64,000 bases of DNA from Candidatus Pantoea haifensis (GCA_018842655.1 JAGTWN010000004.1:3348001-3412000); one strand, 5' to 3'. Positions 7,684 to 20,047 are shown, numbered from the stretch's first letter. The notes: generated by a model from the letters alone, not told the origin. Program-made: numbers and translations.

Positions 7684-9386
7684 TTACTGGCTAAGTTTCT
7701 GCAAATGCGTATGGAACTCGCTGGCATCAAGAAATCCGGTCACGCGTGAGTCGGGGATCTCTTTGCCGTTTGCATCAAAAAATAAAATGGTCGGCAATCC
7801 CAGCACCTGAAGGCGCTTTAACAATGCGTTATCGCTGGCGCTGTTGGCGGTCACATTGGCTTGCAGTAGCTGCAAGCTGCTCAACGCCTTGCGAACTGAG
7901 ACATCGCTGAAGGTGTATTTTTCAAATTCCTTGCAGGCCACGCACCAGTCAGCGTAAAGATCCACCATCGTCACGCGGCCTTGTGCCTGCTGTAAGGCGT
8001 GGTCGAGTTGTGATGCGCTACTGATAGCGGTAAAGGCAGATGCGCTTCGCTCTGTTGATGGGGTATTTCACCAAAAACCCAGTCCTGTAAAGGGCGCGCG
8101 CTGATCAAGGCTGCGGCAAGCATCACAATTTGTACCACCCGCCATTTACCGCTGTGGGCGCGCAAACTAACGCTAAAGGCCCAGGCGAAAAATGCGACAC
8201 CAAGCAGGCTCCATAAACGTAATCCCCATATCTCGCCTGCTATGCGCTCCAGCAAAAAGACCGGCAGGGCGAGAATAATAAAACCGAAACCCTCTTTGAC
8301 GCTCTGCATCCACGGCCCGCTCTTTGGCAGCAGTTTATTGCCAAACACCGTCACAGCGATCAGTGGCAAGCCCATGCCAACAGCATACAGCCACAGCGTC
8401 CCTGCGCCGGCCCACATGTTTCCGCTCTGCGCGATATAAAGCAGGATGGCACTGAGCGGTGCCGTGGTGCAAGGCGAGCAGATCAATCCTGCCAGTGCGC
8501 CCATTAGCAGGACGCCAATTAGCGATCCTCCTTGCTGACGGTTACTCCACAGCGTCAGTCGGGTTTGCAGGCTGGCGGGTAACTGCAATGAAAACAGGCC
8601 AAACATCGACAGCGCCAAAATAACAAACAGCACTGACAGGCCGGTTAATACGTACGGATGTTGCAGTGCAGCCTGAAAACGGAGCCCGGCAGCGGCAACC
8701 ACTACGCCGAGTAAGGTATAGGTCAGCGCCATACCCTGTACATATACCATGGCTAATGCAAATAACCGGCCGAATGAATAGCGGCGTTGGCCGCCAAGAA
8801 TAATGCCTGAGATCAGGGGATACATTGGCAATACGCACGGGGTAAATGCAACGCCAATACCGATCAATAAGGCCCACAGCGGCGAAAAGGGCAGCGGAAT
8901 GGCTGCTGTGGCAGGTGGCGAACTGACAGTCGGCGGCACACTGCTGGCTACAACCGGGCTAAGCGGGATGGTTTGCGTCTCTGGTGGATAGCAAAAACCG
9001 GCGGCCGCACAGCCCTGCCAGGTCACGCTAAGCGTTGCACCATTTGCAGCCTGTTGCAGCGTGATCGGTATCGCTAAATCGTCCGGATAAATCTCGCTTT
9101 TACCGTAAAATTCATCTTCATGCGGCTGACCAGGCGGCAACGCGACAGGAGCAATTTTTGCCTGTTGCGGTGTGATATGTATTTGCTGGCGATAAAGGTA
9201 ATAACCCGACTTTACCTTCCAGTTGAGAGTAAGCTGAGAGCCTTGTTGGTTAAAGTCGAAGACAAAGGCCTGATTAACAGGAACAAAGCGATTAGTGCTG
9301 GTCGGTGAAAACAGCGATGCCTGTGCCTGCAGGCAGAGCAACAGCGTAAATAAAAGCGCGATCAGGTGAGAGATGCGTGCAGCCAT
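7684..9386 (-). CDS. dsbD: thiol:disulfide interchange protein DsbD, frameshifted
   Basis: Inner-membrane reductase that passes electrons from cytosolic thioredoxin to periplasmic DsbC, DsbG and CcmG. A signal peptide ([20 protein letters not shown]) leads to the periplasmic alpha domain with CAAAGFC, then eight membrane segments with the redox cysteines in [11 protein letters not shown] and ICSPCTTAP, and finally the thioredoxin-like gamma domain with WCVAC. The frame breaks near 8032-8034: the N-terminal part runs out of frame after HLPL, whereas the family sequence HLPFTAIS continues in the next frame. One T is missing from a T4 run on the coding strand. Restoring it gives about 567 residues, the usual length. 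Its 5' end overlaps cutA by 25 bases. Confidence 0.93.
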
Positions 9387-9676
9387 GACAAGTATTCACT
9401 GTCTCCATTTTGAACCGGCAGTACCAGTAATTCAGGCACATCATAAGGATGCGCGCGCTTAAGCAGATCCATGAGGGCGTGCTGGTGTTCGCTATCGCAC
9501 TTCAGCAACATTTGAACCTCTTCAGCCTGCTCCAGTTTGCCTTGCCAGACGTAATAAGAGGTTGCGCCAGGCAACAGCGTCACGCAGGCAGCCAGTCTGG
9601 CTTCCAGCGCCAGCGTGGCAAGCTGTTGCGCACAAGGCTTATCAGGCGCAGTGCAAAGAACGATGACAGCATTCAT
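9362..9676 (-). CDS. cutA: divalent-cation tolerance protein CutA
   Basis: A 104-residue CutA1 protein, a small ferredoxin-like trimer structurally related to PII proteins and linked in E. coli to copper and divalent-metal tolerance. Conserved elements are CTAPD near the N-terminus, [20 protein letters not shown], and the C-terminal [13 protein letters not shown] and Y..WL motifs. It lies just upstream of dsbD with a 25-base overlap, the same order as in E. coli, which couples its translation to that of the membrane reductase. Confidence 0.95.
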   Translation of the reverse strand: MNAVIVLCTAPDKPCAQQLATLALEARLAACVTLLPGATSYYVWQGKLEQAEEVQMLLKCDSEHQHALMDLLKRAHPYDVPELLVLPVQNGDSEYLSWLHASLT

Positions 9677-9726
9677 CCGGGTGCTCCTGAAGAAAATAAC
9701 GCCGATGATAGCACGCCCTTACCCTT

Positions 9727-9832
9727 CATACTTCACGCTGTCTGTGCGGAGACTGCTCTCGCCAACCCAAATCACATATTTCAGTAAGCGCATCGGGGCT
9801 TCGCTCACTTGCCGCTTTCATGCCACTTAATA
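9727..9832. repeat. possible degenerate intergenic palindromic repeat
   Basis: This 106-bp stretch between dcuA and cutA resembles, from memory, the imperfect palindromic intergenic repeats that are dispersed in Serratia, Yersinia and Erwinia-type genomes. The ends are weak inverted repeats and the centre (ATCACATATTTCAGTAAGCG) is a decayed palindrome. No copy elsewhere in this window supports it. Confidence 0.35.
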
Positions 9833-9850
9833 ACACACGTTGCCAGAGTG

Positions 9851-11152
9851 CTATAACACCAGCCCGCCAAACAGAAAGCCAAACAGCACTGACAGCGTAA
9901 TGGCGAGGATACCTGGAATAATAAAGGAGTGGTTAAACACATATTTGCCGATCCGGGTTGAACCCGTGTCATCCATTTCAACTGCCGCCAGCAAAGTAGG
10001 ATAAGTGGGTAGGACAAACAGCGCCGATACCGCAGCAAACGAGGCAATGGCGGTGAGCGGGGAAACGCCCAGCAGCAATGCTGCGGGCATTAATGCTTTG
10101 GTGGTCGCCGCTTGTGAATAGAGCAGCGTAGCTGCGAAGAAAAGCACCAGCGCCAGCATCCACGGATAGGTTTGTAGCGTATCGCCAGCCAGCATCTGGA
10201 TCTCTGTCAGATGCGCTTTTACAAAGGTATCGCCCAGCCAGGCAACGCCCATCACGCAGATGCAGGCGCTCATACCCGATTTAAACGTGCTGGCGCTGAG
10301 AATTTCACCCGTATCCACTTTACAGGTTAAACAGATCAAGGTGGCGATGGTCAGCATAAACACCACAATCGCTTCATTACGCGGTAGCAGTGGATGAGCA
10401 ATCAATCCAACGCTTTCACTGGTAAAAGTGGCATACAGCACCACCGCCACGATACCGGTTACAAACCACAGCACCGATCTCTTTGCGCCGGGTTTAGCGA
10501 CAAAGACATTTGCACCGCGCAAAATTACGTCACCTTTCGCCAGGCGTGCCTGATAAATCGCGTCATCCTTAAGCTCTTTGCCAAGAAAATTAGTCACTAA
10601 TGCCGCAAGGAAAATGCCTGCCATAGTGGCCGGAATGGCAATAGCCAGCAACGCGAGATAGCTGACCCCGCGCGGCTCGAGTAAGGTGGCGAAAAAGACG
10701 ACCGCAGCGGAAATCGGAGACGCGGTAATGGCAATCTGCGACGAGACAACCGCAATCGACAAAGGACGAGAAGGGCGCACACCTTGCTCTTTTGCCACTT
10801 CAGCGATCACTGGCAGCGTCGAAAAGGCGGTGTGACCTGTACCCGCCAGCAGCGTCATCATATACGTGACCAGCGGCGCGAGCAGCGTCACGTAACGGGG
10901 ATGGCGGCGCAGCAGACGTTCGGCCAGGCTCACTAAATAATCCATGCCCCCAGCCACTTGCATAGCGGCAATTGCGGCAATTACCGCCATGATGATCTCA
11001 ATCACATCGAAGGGGATCGCGCCAGGCTTGATGCCACAAAACAGCGTCAGGATGAGTACGCCCAGGCCGCCAGCGAACCCAATCCCGATGCCGCCGAGGC
11101 GCGCACCTAACCAGATCGCTATCAGCACAATGGCCAGTTCGATAAATACCAT
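9851..11152 (-). CDS. dcuA: C4-dicarboxylate transporter DcuA
   Basis: A 433-residue inner-membrane antiporter of the Dcu family. DcuA exchanges aspartate, fumarate, malate and succinate, and in E. coli also supports aspartate uptake as a nitrogen source. Nearly the whole protein is hydrophobic with many membrane helices; the conserved regions GTGHTAFSTLPVIAEVAKEQ and ITASPISAAVVF are visible. It lies about 100 bases downstream of aspA, as in E. coli, so imported aspartate can be split directly by the neighbouring lyase. A strong terminator lies between the two genes, so dcuA expression needs readthrough or its own promoter. Confidence 0.95.
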   Translation of the reverse strand: MVFIELAIVLIAIWLGARLGGIGIGFAGGLGVLILTLFCGIKPGAIPFDVIEIIMAVIAAIAAMQVAGGMDYLVSLAERLLRRHPRYVTLLAPLVTYMMTLLAGTGHTAFSTLPVIAEVAKEQGVRPSRPLSIAVVSSQIAITASPISAAVVFFATLLEPRGVSYLALLAIAIPATMAGIFLAALVTNFLGKELKDDAIYQARLAKGDVILRGANVFVAKPGAKRSVLWFVTGIVAVVLYATFTSESVGLIAHPLLPRNEAIVVFMLTIATLICLTCKVDTGEILSASTFKSGMSACICVMGVAWLGDTFVKAHLTEIQMLAGDTLQTYPWMLALVLFFAATLLYSQAATTKALMPAALLLGVSPLTAIASFAAVSALFVLPTYPTLLAAVEMDDTGSTRIGKYVFNHSFIIPGILAITLSVLFGFLFGGLVL

Positions 11153-11203
11153 CCCGTCACTCCTAAAATTAAGCTGCGTTGAGGGTGTGTAGCTGTAGCA
11201 AAA

Positions 11204-11236
11204 AAAGGCACGCTACGTTGATCGTAGCGTGCCTTT
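11204..11236 (-). terminator. aspA terminator
   Basis: A perfect 14-bp stem (AAAGGCACGCTACG and its complement) with a 5-base loop, followed on the minus strand by a run of seven T residues, lies just after aspA. Confidence 0.88.
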
Positions 11237-11251
11237 AAAGCGTTTTATCTT

Positions 11252-12687
11252 TTATTGTTCACTTTCGTCAGTATAACGTTTGGCTTTGTAGACCGGATAC
11301 ATCAGGTTTTGCATAGAGAAAATGTCATCCAGCTCGCTTTCAGTCAGCAAGCCGCGCTCCAGCACAACTTCACGCACGCTTTTGCCCGTCTCGGCACAAA
11401 TTTTACCCACGATATCGCCGTTGTGGTGACCGATGTAGGGATTGAGATAGGTGACGATACCGATAGAATTGAAGACGTAAGCCTCGCATACCGCTCTGTT
11501 AGCCGTAATGCCGTTCACGCATTTTTCCAGCAGGTTGTAGCAGGCGTTGGTCAAAATGCTGATTGATTCAAACAGCGCCTGGCCAATCACTGGTTCCATA
11601 ACGTTGAGCTGCAGCTGGCCTGCTTCAGCCGCCATCGTGACGGTGGTATCGTTGCCGATGACTTTAAAGCAGACCTGATTCACCACCTCGGGCACCACAG
11701 GGTTCACTTTGGCGGGCATGATAGATGAACCGGCCTGAAGTTCTGGCAGATTGATTTCATTCAGGCCCGCGCGTGGGCCTGACGAGAGTAAACGCAGGTC
11801 ATTACAGATTTTCGACAGTTTTACCGCCAGACGTTTCAGCGATGAATGCACCATCACGTAAGCGCCGCAGTCAGAGGTGGCTTCAATCAAATCTTCCGCA
11901 GGCACCACAGGCAGATTGCTGACTTCAGCTAAACGCTGCACCGCCAAATGTTGATAACCATCAGGGGTGTTCAAACGTGTGCCGATAGCGGTTGCGCCGA
12001 GGTTCACTTCCAGCAGCAGCTCGGCGGTGCGTAAGATGCTTTTGGTCTCTTCATTTAACAGAACGCGGAAAGCGTGAAATTCCTGGCCCAGCGTCATGGG
12101 CACCGCATCCTGCAACTGGGTGCGGCCCATTTTCAAAATGGTTTGAAACTCGACGGCTTTTCGTTCAAAGCCTTCGCCAAGCTGGCTGATGCCGTCCAGC
12201 AGCTTAAGAATGGAGCTGTAGACCGCAATACGAAAACCGGTGGGATAGGCGTCGTTGGTTGACTGGCATTTGTTGACGTGATCGTTAGGGTTCAGATACT
12301 GATATTCCCCTTTCTGGTGACCCATCAGCTCCAGCCCGATATTGGCCAGCACTTCGTTGGTATTCATGTTCACCGAGGTTCCCGCTCCGCCCTGATAGAC
12401 ATCTACCGGGAACTGATCCATACAGCGGCCTTTGTTTAATACCTCGTCACACGCCTGAATGATGGTATTAGCGATGTTACGTGGAATGGTTTGCAGCTCT
12501 TTATTCGCCATAGCTGCTGCTTTTTTACCATTACCATGCCACGAACAAATTCGGGGATGTCACTGATTTTACTGTTACTAATGTAAAAGTTTTCAATCGC
12601 ACGCAGAGTATGAACGCCATAATAGGCATCCGCCGGAACCTCGCGCATACCTAACAGGTCTTCTTCGATACGAATGTTGTTCGCCAT
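11252..12687 (-). CDS. aspA: aspartate ammonia-lyase AspA, frameshifted
   Basis: Cytosolic aspartase that splits L-aspartate into fumarate and ammonia; a homotetramer of the fumarase/aspartase superfamily. The signature [10 protein letters not shown], the substrate-binding TSNMNTNEV-like segment ([15 protein letters not shown]) and the C-terminal [11 protein letters not shown] match E. coli. The start at 12687 ([10 protein letters not shown]) has AAGAAGG upstream. The frame breaks at 12521-12526, where one A is missing from an A7 run on the coding strand, so [15 protein letters not shown] reads as [14 protein letters not shown]. Repair gives 478 residues, the same as E. coli. A CRP-like site at 12859-12874 fits known catabolite control of aspA. 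Confidence 0.95.
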
Positions 12688-12858
12688 GATAACCTTCTTG
12701 TTATTGCCGCTAACCATCACAGATGATGTGATTTATTTTGCCGTGGTGTACCAGAGCCGACATTTTAACCGTCTTCGAACTGGTGAGCACGATCATATTC
12801 TGATGCATCAAAAAAGCATTAATGCAGATCACTTCCTGATGCCGTCTTGTTAACGATA

Positions 12859-12874
12859 TGTGATGTTGGTTACA
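12859..12874. promoter_or_regulatory. CRP-like binding site between aspA and fxsA
   Basis: TGTGATGTTGGTTACA matches the CRP consensus TGTGA-N6-TCACA at 9 of 10 conserved positions. It is 172 bases upstream of the aspA start, and aspA is CRP-dependent in E. coli. The rest of the 329-base gap shows no other gene. Confidence 0.6.
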
Positions 12875-13016
12875 AAATTAACCCCAAAGCAAAAATTTGG
12901 CAGGATCGGTTGAAATCGACGCATCGGATGCCCATCTCTTTTCATATCATCATTCAGATGAACGCTTTCTGCTACCCGACATGATGCCGGGTAGCCATAA
13001 CTCACAGGAGTATTCG

Positions 13017-13478
13017 GTGCGCTGGTTACCGTTAGTGATCTTTTTCGTACTGGCCTGGATTGAAATCACCATCTTTATTCAGGTTGCGCATGTCATGGGC
13101 GTGCTGCTCACCATGCTGCTGGTGATTTTCACCTCATGTATTGGTGTGTCGCTGGTGAAGAATCAGGGCATGAAAAACTTTATGCTGATGCAAGAGAAGC
13201 TGGCTCGCAACGAAAGTCCGGCAAAAGAGATGCTCAAAAGCGTTTCGCTGATCATCGCCGGTTTTTTGCTGTTGCTGCCCGGTTTTTTCACCGATTTGCT
13301 GGGCTTGCTGCTGCTGTTACCGCCGGTTCAAAAACATTTGACCCTGAAGCTGATGCCACATCTGCGGGTATGGCGCGGGCCGGGGGCCGGACCTGACAGT
13401 GGCTACACCATGGATGGCGAATTCGAACGCAAAGAGAGCGATCGAATCGAACATCATGACGATCCAAAAGATCGTTAA
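13017..13478 (+). CDS. fxsA: FxsA membrane protein
   Basis: A 153-residue cytoplasmic-membrane protein; in E. coli its overproduction relieves F-exclusion of phage T7. Several hydrophobic segments are visible: residues about 3-20, 25-45 and 75-100 (SLIIAGFLLLLPGFFTDLLG). The tail is hydrophilic and charged. The start is taken as GTG at 13017, because AGGAG sits six bases upstream and the E. coli protein begins at exactly this point (MRWLP); a longer ATG start at 12897 would add 40 unconserved residues. It is divergent from aspA, as in E. coli. Confidence 0.88.
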   Translation: MRWLPLVIFFVLAWIEITIFIQVAHVMGVLLTMLLVIFTSCIGVSLVKNQGMKNFMLMQEKLARNESPAKEMLKSVSLIIAGFLLLLPGFFTDLLGLLLLLPPVQKHLTLKLMPHLRVWRGPGAGPDSGYTMDGEFERKESDRIEHHDDPKDR

Positions 13479-13602
13479 CAATGACGCGACAGAAATGTCG
13501 CGTTTTTTGTTTTTCGGACGGCCATTTTTTTACGCAAAAACGCCATTTTGTGCAAAAAAGCAGCACTCATCACGCTTGAGTAAAAAATTTGTTGTTGGGG
13601 CC

Positions 13603-13630
13603 CTTGAAAGCCGTTGGCTACGCCCCTACT
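13603..13630 (+). promoter_or_regulatory. sigma-32 heat-shock promoter of groES-groEL
   Basis: CTTGAA (13603-13608), a 14-base spacer and CCCCTACT (13623-13630) match the sigma-32 consensus, and resemble the E. coli groE promoter. It is 85 bases upstream of the groES start. Confidence 0.82.
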
Positions 13631-13687
13631 TCTTCGGTCACAAGGCCGGTAGCCATGTAGCCCGGCGTTCAACCCAAAAATGAATGA

Positions 13688-14008
<321 letters not shown>

Positions 14009-14044
14009 GTTTTACGCGTAATTCACTGAACGAAACGAATTTAA

Positions 14045-15706
<1,662 letters not shown>

Positions 15707-15733
15707 TTGCCGTTGACTGCCTGAGTCACAGAG

Positions 15734-15765
15734 AACCCCCGATCGGAAACGGTCGGGGGTTTTTC
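15734..15765 (+). terminator. groESL terminator
   Basis: AACCCCCGATC GGAAAC GGTCGGGGGTT stem-loop followed by TTTT. Confidence 0.9.
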
Positions 15766-15893
15766 TTTGGCAGAGAAAATAGTATAAGTACAATGGCTCG
15801 GCTTAACGGGATTAGGGCAATGAATGTTCAGAAAAAAGTGCGCTTTTCTGCTACGCTGCCACCCGACTCTGATGATAATAAATGGGGATTACA

Positions 15894-16241
15894 ATGCGGA
15901 TTAACCTCTTGCTCGGACTGACAGCTGGCGCGTTATTGCTGGCGGGCTGTAGCAGCTCTACTCAACTGAATGCCGGTGGTCAACGCGTAACGTTCACCGA
16001 TCAGCAGCCTGGTAGTGAATGTCAGCTTCTGGGTAACCTTACTGGCTCACAAAGTAACTGGCTGAGCGGTGCAGGTGGTGAGACGAGTGCGCTGCGCGGT
16101 GCGGCAAACGATCTGCGTAATCGCGCAGCAGAAATGGGCGGAAATGTCATTTATGGCGCAACCAGCCCGACACAAAATCTGCTGTCCGCTTTCGCGCCAC
16201 TCGACAGCAAAATGAGCGGCCAGGTCTATAAGTGTCCCTGA
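15894..16241 (+). CDS. yjeI: DUF4156 lipoprotein YjeI
   Basis: A 115-residue predicted lipoprotein, similar along its length to E. coli YjeI, function unknown. The signal peptide ends in the lipobox LLLAGC with the lipidated cysteine at residue 19. Conserved blocks include GSQSNWLSG, LRGAANDLRNRAAEMGGNV and the C-terminal GQVYKCP. The ATG at 15894 is preferred over one four codons earlier, because GGGGA is then correctly spaced. Its position between groEL and epmB is conserved with E. coli. Confidence 0.88.
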   Translation: MRINLLLGLTAGALLLAGCSSSTQLNAGGQRVTFTDQQPGSECQLLGNLTGSQSNWLSGAGGETSALRGAANDLRNRAAEMGGNVIYGATSPTQNLLSAFAPLDSKMSGQVYKCP

Positions 16242-16275
16242 GCTAAGATTCGCCCAGGCGAATTGATCTGTTTCA

Positions 16276-16303
16276 GACGGCCGGCATCACGCCGGCCGTT
16301 TTT
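16276..16303. terminator. bidirectional terminator between yjeI and epmB
   Basis: CGGCCGGC ATCAC GCCGGCCG with T residues after it on the plus strand; it touches the stop of the convergent epmB gene. Confidence 0.8.
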
Positions 16304-17329
16304 ACTCCTGCCTTAACTGTAAATCCAGCGGCGTTTTACTCGGCTCTCCGCCAATCTCACGCGCCAGCTTAGGAACCAGATAGCCTGAGACGCGTGGCAG
16401 CAGATCGCGCACCAGCGCCCGCGCTTCTTCATCTGAGACAAAGAAATGCGCCGCACCCTGGACTTTATCCAACACGTGCAGGTAATAGGGCAGAATTCCG
16501 GCATCAAATAACGCATTGCTTAAGGTTGCCAGCGTTTGTGCGTTATCGTTAACGCCACGCAGCAAAACGCTTTGGTTAAGCAACATTACGCCCATGCGCT
16601 TTAGCTTGCGCATCGCATCGTGCAGATCATCGTCAATTTCCTGTGCATGGTTGATATGCGTAACCAGCAGCACCTGCAAACGTGTTTCGCTGAGCAGATC
16701 GCACAGTTTGTCGGTGATACGTGCAGGGATCACCACGGGTAAACGACTGTGGATGCGTAATCGTTTCAGATGTGGAATGTTCTCCAGCGCCGCAATTAAC
16801 CACGCCAGTTCATGATCTTTAGCCATCAGCGGATCGCCACCAGAGAAAATAATTTCATCCAGTTCCGGGTGCGCGGCGATATAATCCAGCGCAGCCTGCC
16901 AGTTGCGCTTGTTGCCCTGGTTATCCTGATAAGGAAAATGGCGTCGGAAACAGTAGCGGCAGTTTACAGCACAGCCGCCTTTGACCAACAGTAACGCACG
17001 GTTTTTATACTTATGCAGTAAACCGGGCACAACGCTGCTTTGTTCATCCAGAGGATCGGTGCTGTATCCTGGCGCATCGATAAATTCCTGACGACGGGTC
17101 AGCACTTGCAGCAGCAGCGGGTCCTGTGCATCGCCTTTTTCATTCGGGCAATGAACGCACGTGGGACTCGCAACGCGAAAAGGCGACGCGCATCTGCGCC
17201 CTGCGCCAGTTCAGCATGCTGTTCGAGTGCTAAAATTCGCAGTAATTCATCAGGTTCAGTGACAACATCAGCAAGTTGCTGCAACCAATCTTCTCTGGAA
17301 GGGGTTTTTAGGGTTACAATGTGTGCCAT
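16302..17329 (-). CDS. epmB: EF-P beta-lysylation protein EpmB (lysine 2,3-aminomutase), frameshifted
   Basis: Radical-SAM, PLP-dependent lysine 2,3-aminomutase that makes (R)-beta-lysine for attachment to EF-P by EpmA. The radical-SAM cysteines are in CAVNCRYCFRRHF, and GGDPLMAKDHEL and the C-terminal PLP region follow. The frame breaks at 17136-17140, where one A is missing from an A6 run on the coding strand, so RMKKGDAQDPLLLQVL reads as RMKKAMHRTRCCCKC and stops. Repair gives 342 residues, equal to E. coli. It is divergent from efp, with a 43-base gap. Confidence 0.94.
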
Positions 17330-17372
17330 TTTTTTGGCTTAGTACCAGTATCAATTTTCGTAGAGGGCCTTC

Positions 17373-17939
17373 ATGGCGACTTATTCTAGCAACGATTTCC
17401 GTCCCGGTCTTAAAATCATGTTCGAAGGCGAGCCATATGCCATCGAATCCAGTGAGTTCGTTAAACCGGGTAAAGGCCAGGCTTTTGCACGCGTTAAAAT
17501 GCGTCGCCTGCTGACGGGTTCTCGCGTTGAGAAAACTTTTAAATCCACCGACTCCGCCGAAGGCGCAGACGTAATGGATACCAACCTGAACTATCTGTAC
17601 AACGACGGTGAGTTTTATCACTTCATGCACCCGGAAAGCTTTGAGCAGTTCCAGGTTGAAGAGAAAACGGTCAACGATGCGGCGAAATGGCTGCAGGACA
17701 ACGCCGAGTGTATCGTAACGCTGTGGAACGGTCGTCCAATCGCCGTTCAGCCGCCGAACTTTATCGAAGCTGAAATCGTTGAAACCGATCCAGGCCTGAA
17801 AGGCGACACCGCAGGTACCGGCGGTAAACCAGCCAAGCTGTCTACTGGCGCAGTGGTAAAAGTACCGTTGTTCGTTCAGGAAGGCGAAGTGGTCAAAGTT
17901 GACACCCGCTCTGGCGAATACGTGTCACGCGTAAAATAA
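17373..17939 (+). CDS. efp: elongation factor P
   Basis: A 188-residue translation factor that relieves ribosome stalling at polyproline. The modified lysine is at position 34 in [10 protein letters not shown], so the EpmA/EpmB pathway encoded nearby has its target. The three beta-barrel domains and the C-terminal [13 protein letters not shown] are intact. It lies between epmB and ecnA and ends at a hairpin terminator. The clustering of efp with both modification genes in one 2.7-kb span is the E. coli arrangement minus the genes normally before epmA. Confidence 0.98.
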   Translation: MATYSSNDFRPGLKIMFEGEPYAIESSEFVKPGKGQAFARVKMRRLLTGSRVEKTFKSTDSAEGADVMDTNLNYLYNDGEFYHFMHPESFEQFQVEEKTVNDAAKWLQDNAECIVTLWNGRPIAVQPPNFIEAEIVETDPGLKGDTAGTGGKPAKLSTGAVVKVPLFVQEGEVVKVDTRSGEYVSRVK

Positions 17940-17947
17940 GTGCCGCA

Positions 17948-17972
17948 GGCGCATCTCTGGATGCGCCTTTTT
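17948..17972 (+). terminator. efp terminator
   Basis: GGCGCATC TCTG GATGCGCC stem followed by TTTTT. Confidence 0.9.
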
Positions 17973-17990
17973 CTTGTGTGAGTTGAAAAA

Positions 17991-18122
17991 ATGAAAAAAC
18001 TGGCAAAACTTGTCGCGTTCGCGTTGCTGGTCTCTTCCGCATTGAGCGCCTGCAATACTTTCCACGGCTTTGGCGAAGATGTCTCCCATCTGGGCGGCGC
18101 TATCTCACGCGCAGCGAATTAA
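17991..18122 (+). CDS. ecnA: entericidin A lipoprotein
   Basis: A 43-residue small lipoprotein ([16 protein letters not shown] start) with the lipobox LSAC followed by [10 protein letters not shown]. In E. coli EcnA is described as the antidote to the bacteriolytic entericidin B. The mature part after the cysteine closely parallels EcnB downstream ([10 protein letters not shown]), as expected for this pair. It lies between efp and ecnB as in E. coli. Confidence 0.9.
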   Translation: MKKLAKLVAFALLVSSALSACNTFHGFGEDVSHLGGAISRAAN

Positions 18123-18225
18123 TTTCTTTTACTCTTTCCTTTTACGGTACTGGCAGCAGCAACGGGCCAAATTCCGGCTATGCTTAAAACGCTGTACTTT
18201 TACTGTAATCAACAAGGAAATAATC

Positions 18226-18360
18226 ATGTTAAAGAAAAGTATTGTCGCTATCTTCTCTGTGCTGGTGCTCTCTTCACTGCTTTCAGCTTGTAATACCACG
18301 CGTGGCGTTGGTGAAGATGTGGAAGCGGGCGGCCAGGCTATTCAGCGCAGCACGCAATAA
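18226..18360 (+). CDS. ecnB: entericidin B lipoprotein
   Basis: A 44-residue lipoprotein with signal peptide [20 protein letters not shown], lipobox LSAC and a short mature part [18 protein letters not shown]. The family member in E. coli promotes cell lysis in stationary phase. The start at 18226 follows AAGGAA; the frame is open further upstream but without homology. A very strong terminator follows. Confidence 0.93.
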   Translation: MLKKSIVAIFSVLVLSSLLSACNTTRGVGEDVEAGGQAIQRSTQ

Positions 18361-18366
18361 TCTCAA

Positions 18367-18400
18367 CCGGTACGAAACGCGGTTTCGTACCGGCTTTTTT
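18367..18400 (+). terminator. ecnB terminator
   Basis: CCGGTACGAAAC GCG GTTTCGTACCGG, a 12-bp perfect stem followed by a T run. Confidence 0.92.
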
Positions 18401-18405
18401 CACTA

Positions 18406-18927
18406 TCACTGCTTCACCCAGATTAAATCCTCCACCGGAAAACCTGCCCGACGCGCCTGATCGACTAACTTTTCTTTAACAGCGGGGTCAAGTTGCGGCG
18501 TACGCGACAAAATCCATAAATAGTGCCGGTTAGGGCCGCAAACCAGCGCGTAACGGTAATCTTCATCCAGCGCGATAACGTTATAGCCGCCATAGAATGG
18601 ACCAAAGAAAGAAACTTTCAGCGAGGCGCGCTGTTTATCCCCGGTGAAATAAGCTTTACCGACGCTCTCCTGCCAACGCTGTTTTTGCGGATTGTAGCCA
18701 CGATTAATCACCTTTAAGCCGCCATCTTCACGCGGACTGTAGTTTGCTGTGACCTGTTCCAGTCCACGTTCGAACCGATGATTAAGCCTGGCGATTTCAT
18801 ACCATTGACCGAGATAACGCTGGCTGTCGAAATTCTCGACGACGGTAACGTTCTTCGGCGGAGAGGTGCTGCAGGCTACTGAGAGAAAAGCGCCAATGCT
18901 GGCAGCGAATGTTTTCCATGGAGACAT
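18406..18927 (-). CDS. blc: outer-membrane lipocalin lipoprotein Blc
   Basis: A 173-residue bacterial lipocalin anchored in the outer membrane; it binds lysophospholipids and is induced by envelope stress in E. coli. The lipobox LSVAC places the lipidated cysteine at residue 19. The lipocalin GxW motif is present in YLGQWYEIAR, and the second motif in YVLVCGPNR-like YRYALVCGPNRHYLWIL. It is convergent with ecnB. The E. coli neighbours sugE and ampC are absent. Confidence 0.93.
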   Translation of the reverse strand: MSPWKTFAASIGAFLSVACSTSPPKNVTVVENFDSQRYLGQWYEIARLNHRFERGLEQVTANYSPREDGGLKVINRGYNPQKQRWQESVGKAYFTGDKQRASLKVSFFGPFYGGYNVIALDEDYRYALVCGPNRHYLWILSRTPQLDPAVKEKLVDQARRAGFPVEDLIWVKQ

Positions 18928-19061
18928 AAGCGATTCCTTTGTGATTTAACCGGTTAAGTATAGAAGGCCAAACGGCTTTTCGACCCCTCCCGACGTGAGA
19001 TTGTTTGCCGCAGATATTGCAGGTAGACTTCCATCCCTTATTTGTATGAGGAGTCATCACC

Positions 19062-20039
19062 ATGAGCGAAACGGCAAGCTGGCAACCTAGCGCATCCATT
19101 GCCAATTTATTGAAACGCGCCGCTATTATGGCGGAAATCCGACGTTTCTTTGCCGATCGCGGCGTGTTAGAGGTTGATACACCCGCCATGAGCCAGGCAA
19201 CTATTACCGATATTCATCTGGTGCCGTTTCAGACACGATTTGTCGGGCCTGGCGCTGCGCAGGGGCGCGATCTCTGGCTGATGACCAGCCCGGAATATCA
19301 TATGAAACGCCTGTTAGCAGCAGGAAGCGGGCCAATCTATCAAATGAACCGCAGCTTTCGCAATGAAGAGGCTGGGCGTCATCACAACCCAGAATTCACC
19401 ATGCTGGAATGGTATCGTCCGCACTATGATATGTATCGTCTGATGAATGAGGTCGACGACTTAATGCAGCAGGTGCTGGAGTGCGACAGTGCGGAATCCC
19501 TTTCCTATCAGCAAGCCTTTATTCGTCATCTTGAAATTGATCCGCTGTCGGCTGATAAAGCGCAACTGCGTGAAGTCGCCGAGAGGTTGGGCGAGGGCGA
19601 ACTGGCGCGGGCTGAAGAAGATCGCGATACGCTGTTGATGCTGCTGTTTATGCTGGGTGTTGAGCCGAAAATTGGTCAGGATAAACCCTGCTTCGTGTAT
19701 CACTTCCCAGCCAGCCAGGCGGCGCTGGCGGAGATCAGCACCGAAGATCACCGGGTAGCAGAGCGTTTCGAGGTGTATTACAAAGGCATTGAGCTGGCAA
19801 ATGGCTTCCGCGAATTAACTGACAGCCGTGAACAGCGTCAGCGTTTCGAACAGGATAATCGCCGCCGTGCAGCACGTGGCCTGCCGCAACATCCTGTTGA
19901 TACCAATTTGCTGGACGCATTAGCGCATGGCATGCCAGCTTGTTCTGGCGTTGCGTTAGGGGTAGATCGATTGATTATGCTGGCGTTGAAAGCGACGTCG
20001 TTGAGTGAAGTTATCGCGTTCCCGGTCGATCGCTGTTAA
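19062..20039 (+). CDS. epmA: EF-P lysine lysyltransferase EpmA (GenX/PoxA)
   Basis: A 325-residue class II lysyl-tRNA synthetase paralogue lacking the anticodon domain; it ligates beta-lysine to Lys34 of EF-P. Motif 2 appears as [19 protein letters not shown] and motif 3 as [14 protein letters not shown]. It completes the EF-P modification set with efp and epmB. In E. coli ampC and frdABCD lie between blc and this gene; here only 134 bases do. Downstream it faces degS, which marks a synteny break. Confidence 0.96.
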   Translation: MSETASWQPSASIANLLKRAAIMAEIRRFFADRGVLEVDTPAMSQATITDIHLVPFQTRFVGPGAAQGRDLWLMTSPEYHMKRLLAAGSGPIYQMNRSFRNEEAGRHHNPEFTMLEWYRPHYDMYRLMNEVDDLMQQVLECDSAESLSYQQAFIRHLEIDPLSADKAQLREVAERLGEGELARAEEDRDTLLMLLFMLGVEPKIGQDKPCFVYHFPASQAALAEISTEDHRVAERFEVYYKGIELANGFRELTDSREQRQRFEQDNRRRAARGLPQHPVDTNLLDALAHGMPACSGVALGVDRLIMLALKATSLSEVIAFPVDRC

Positions 20040-20047
20040 TCAAGACG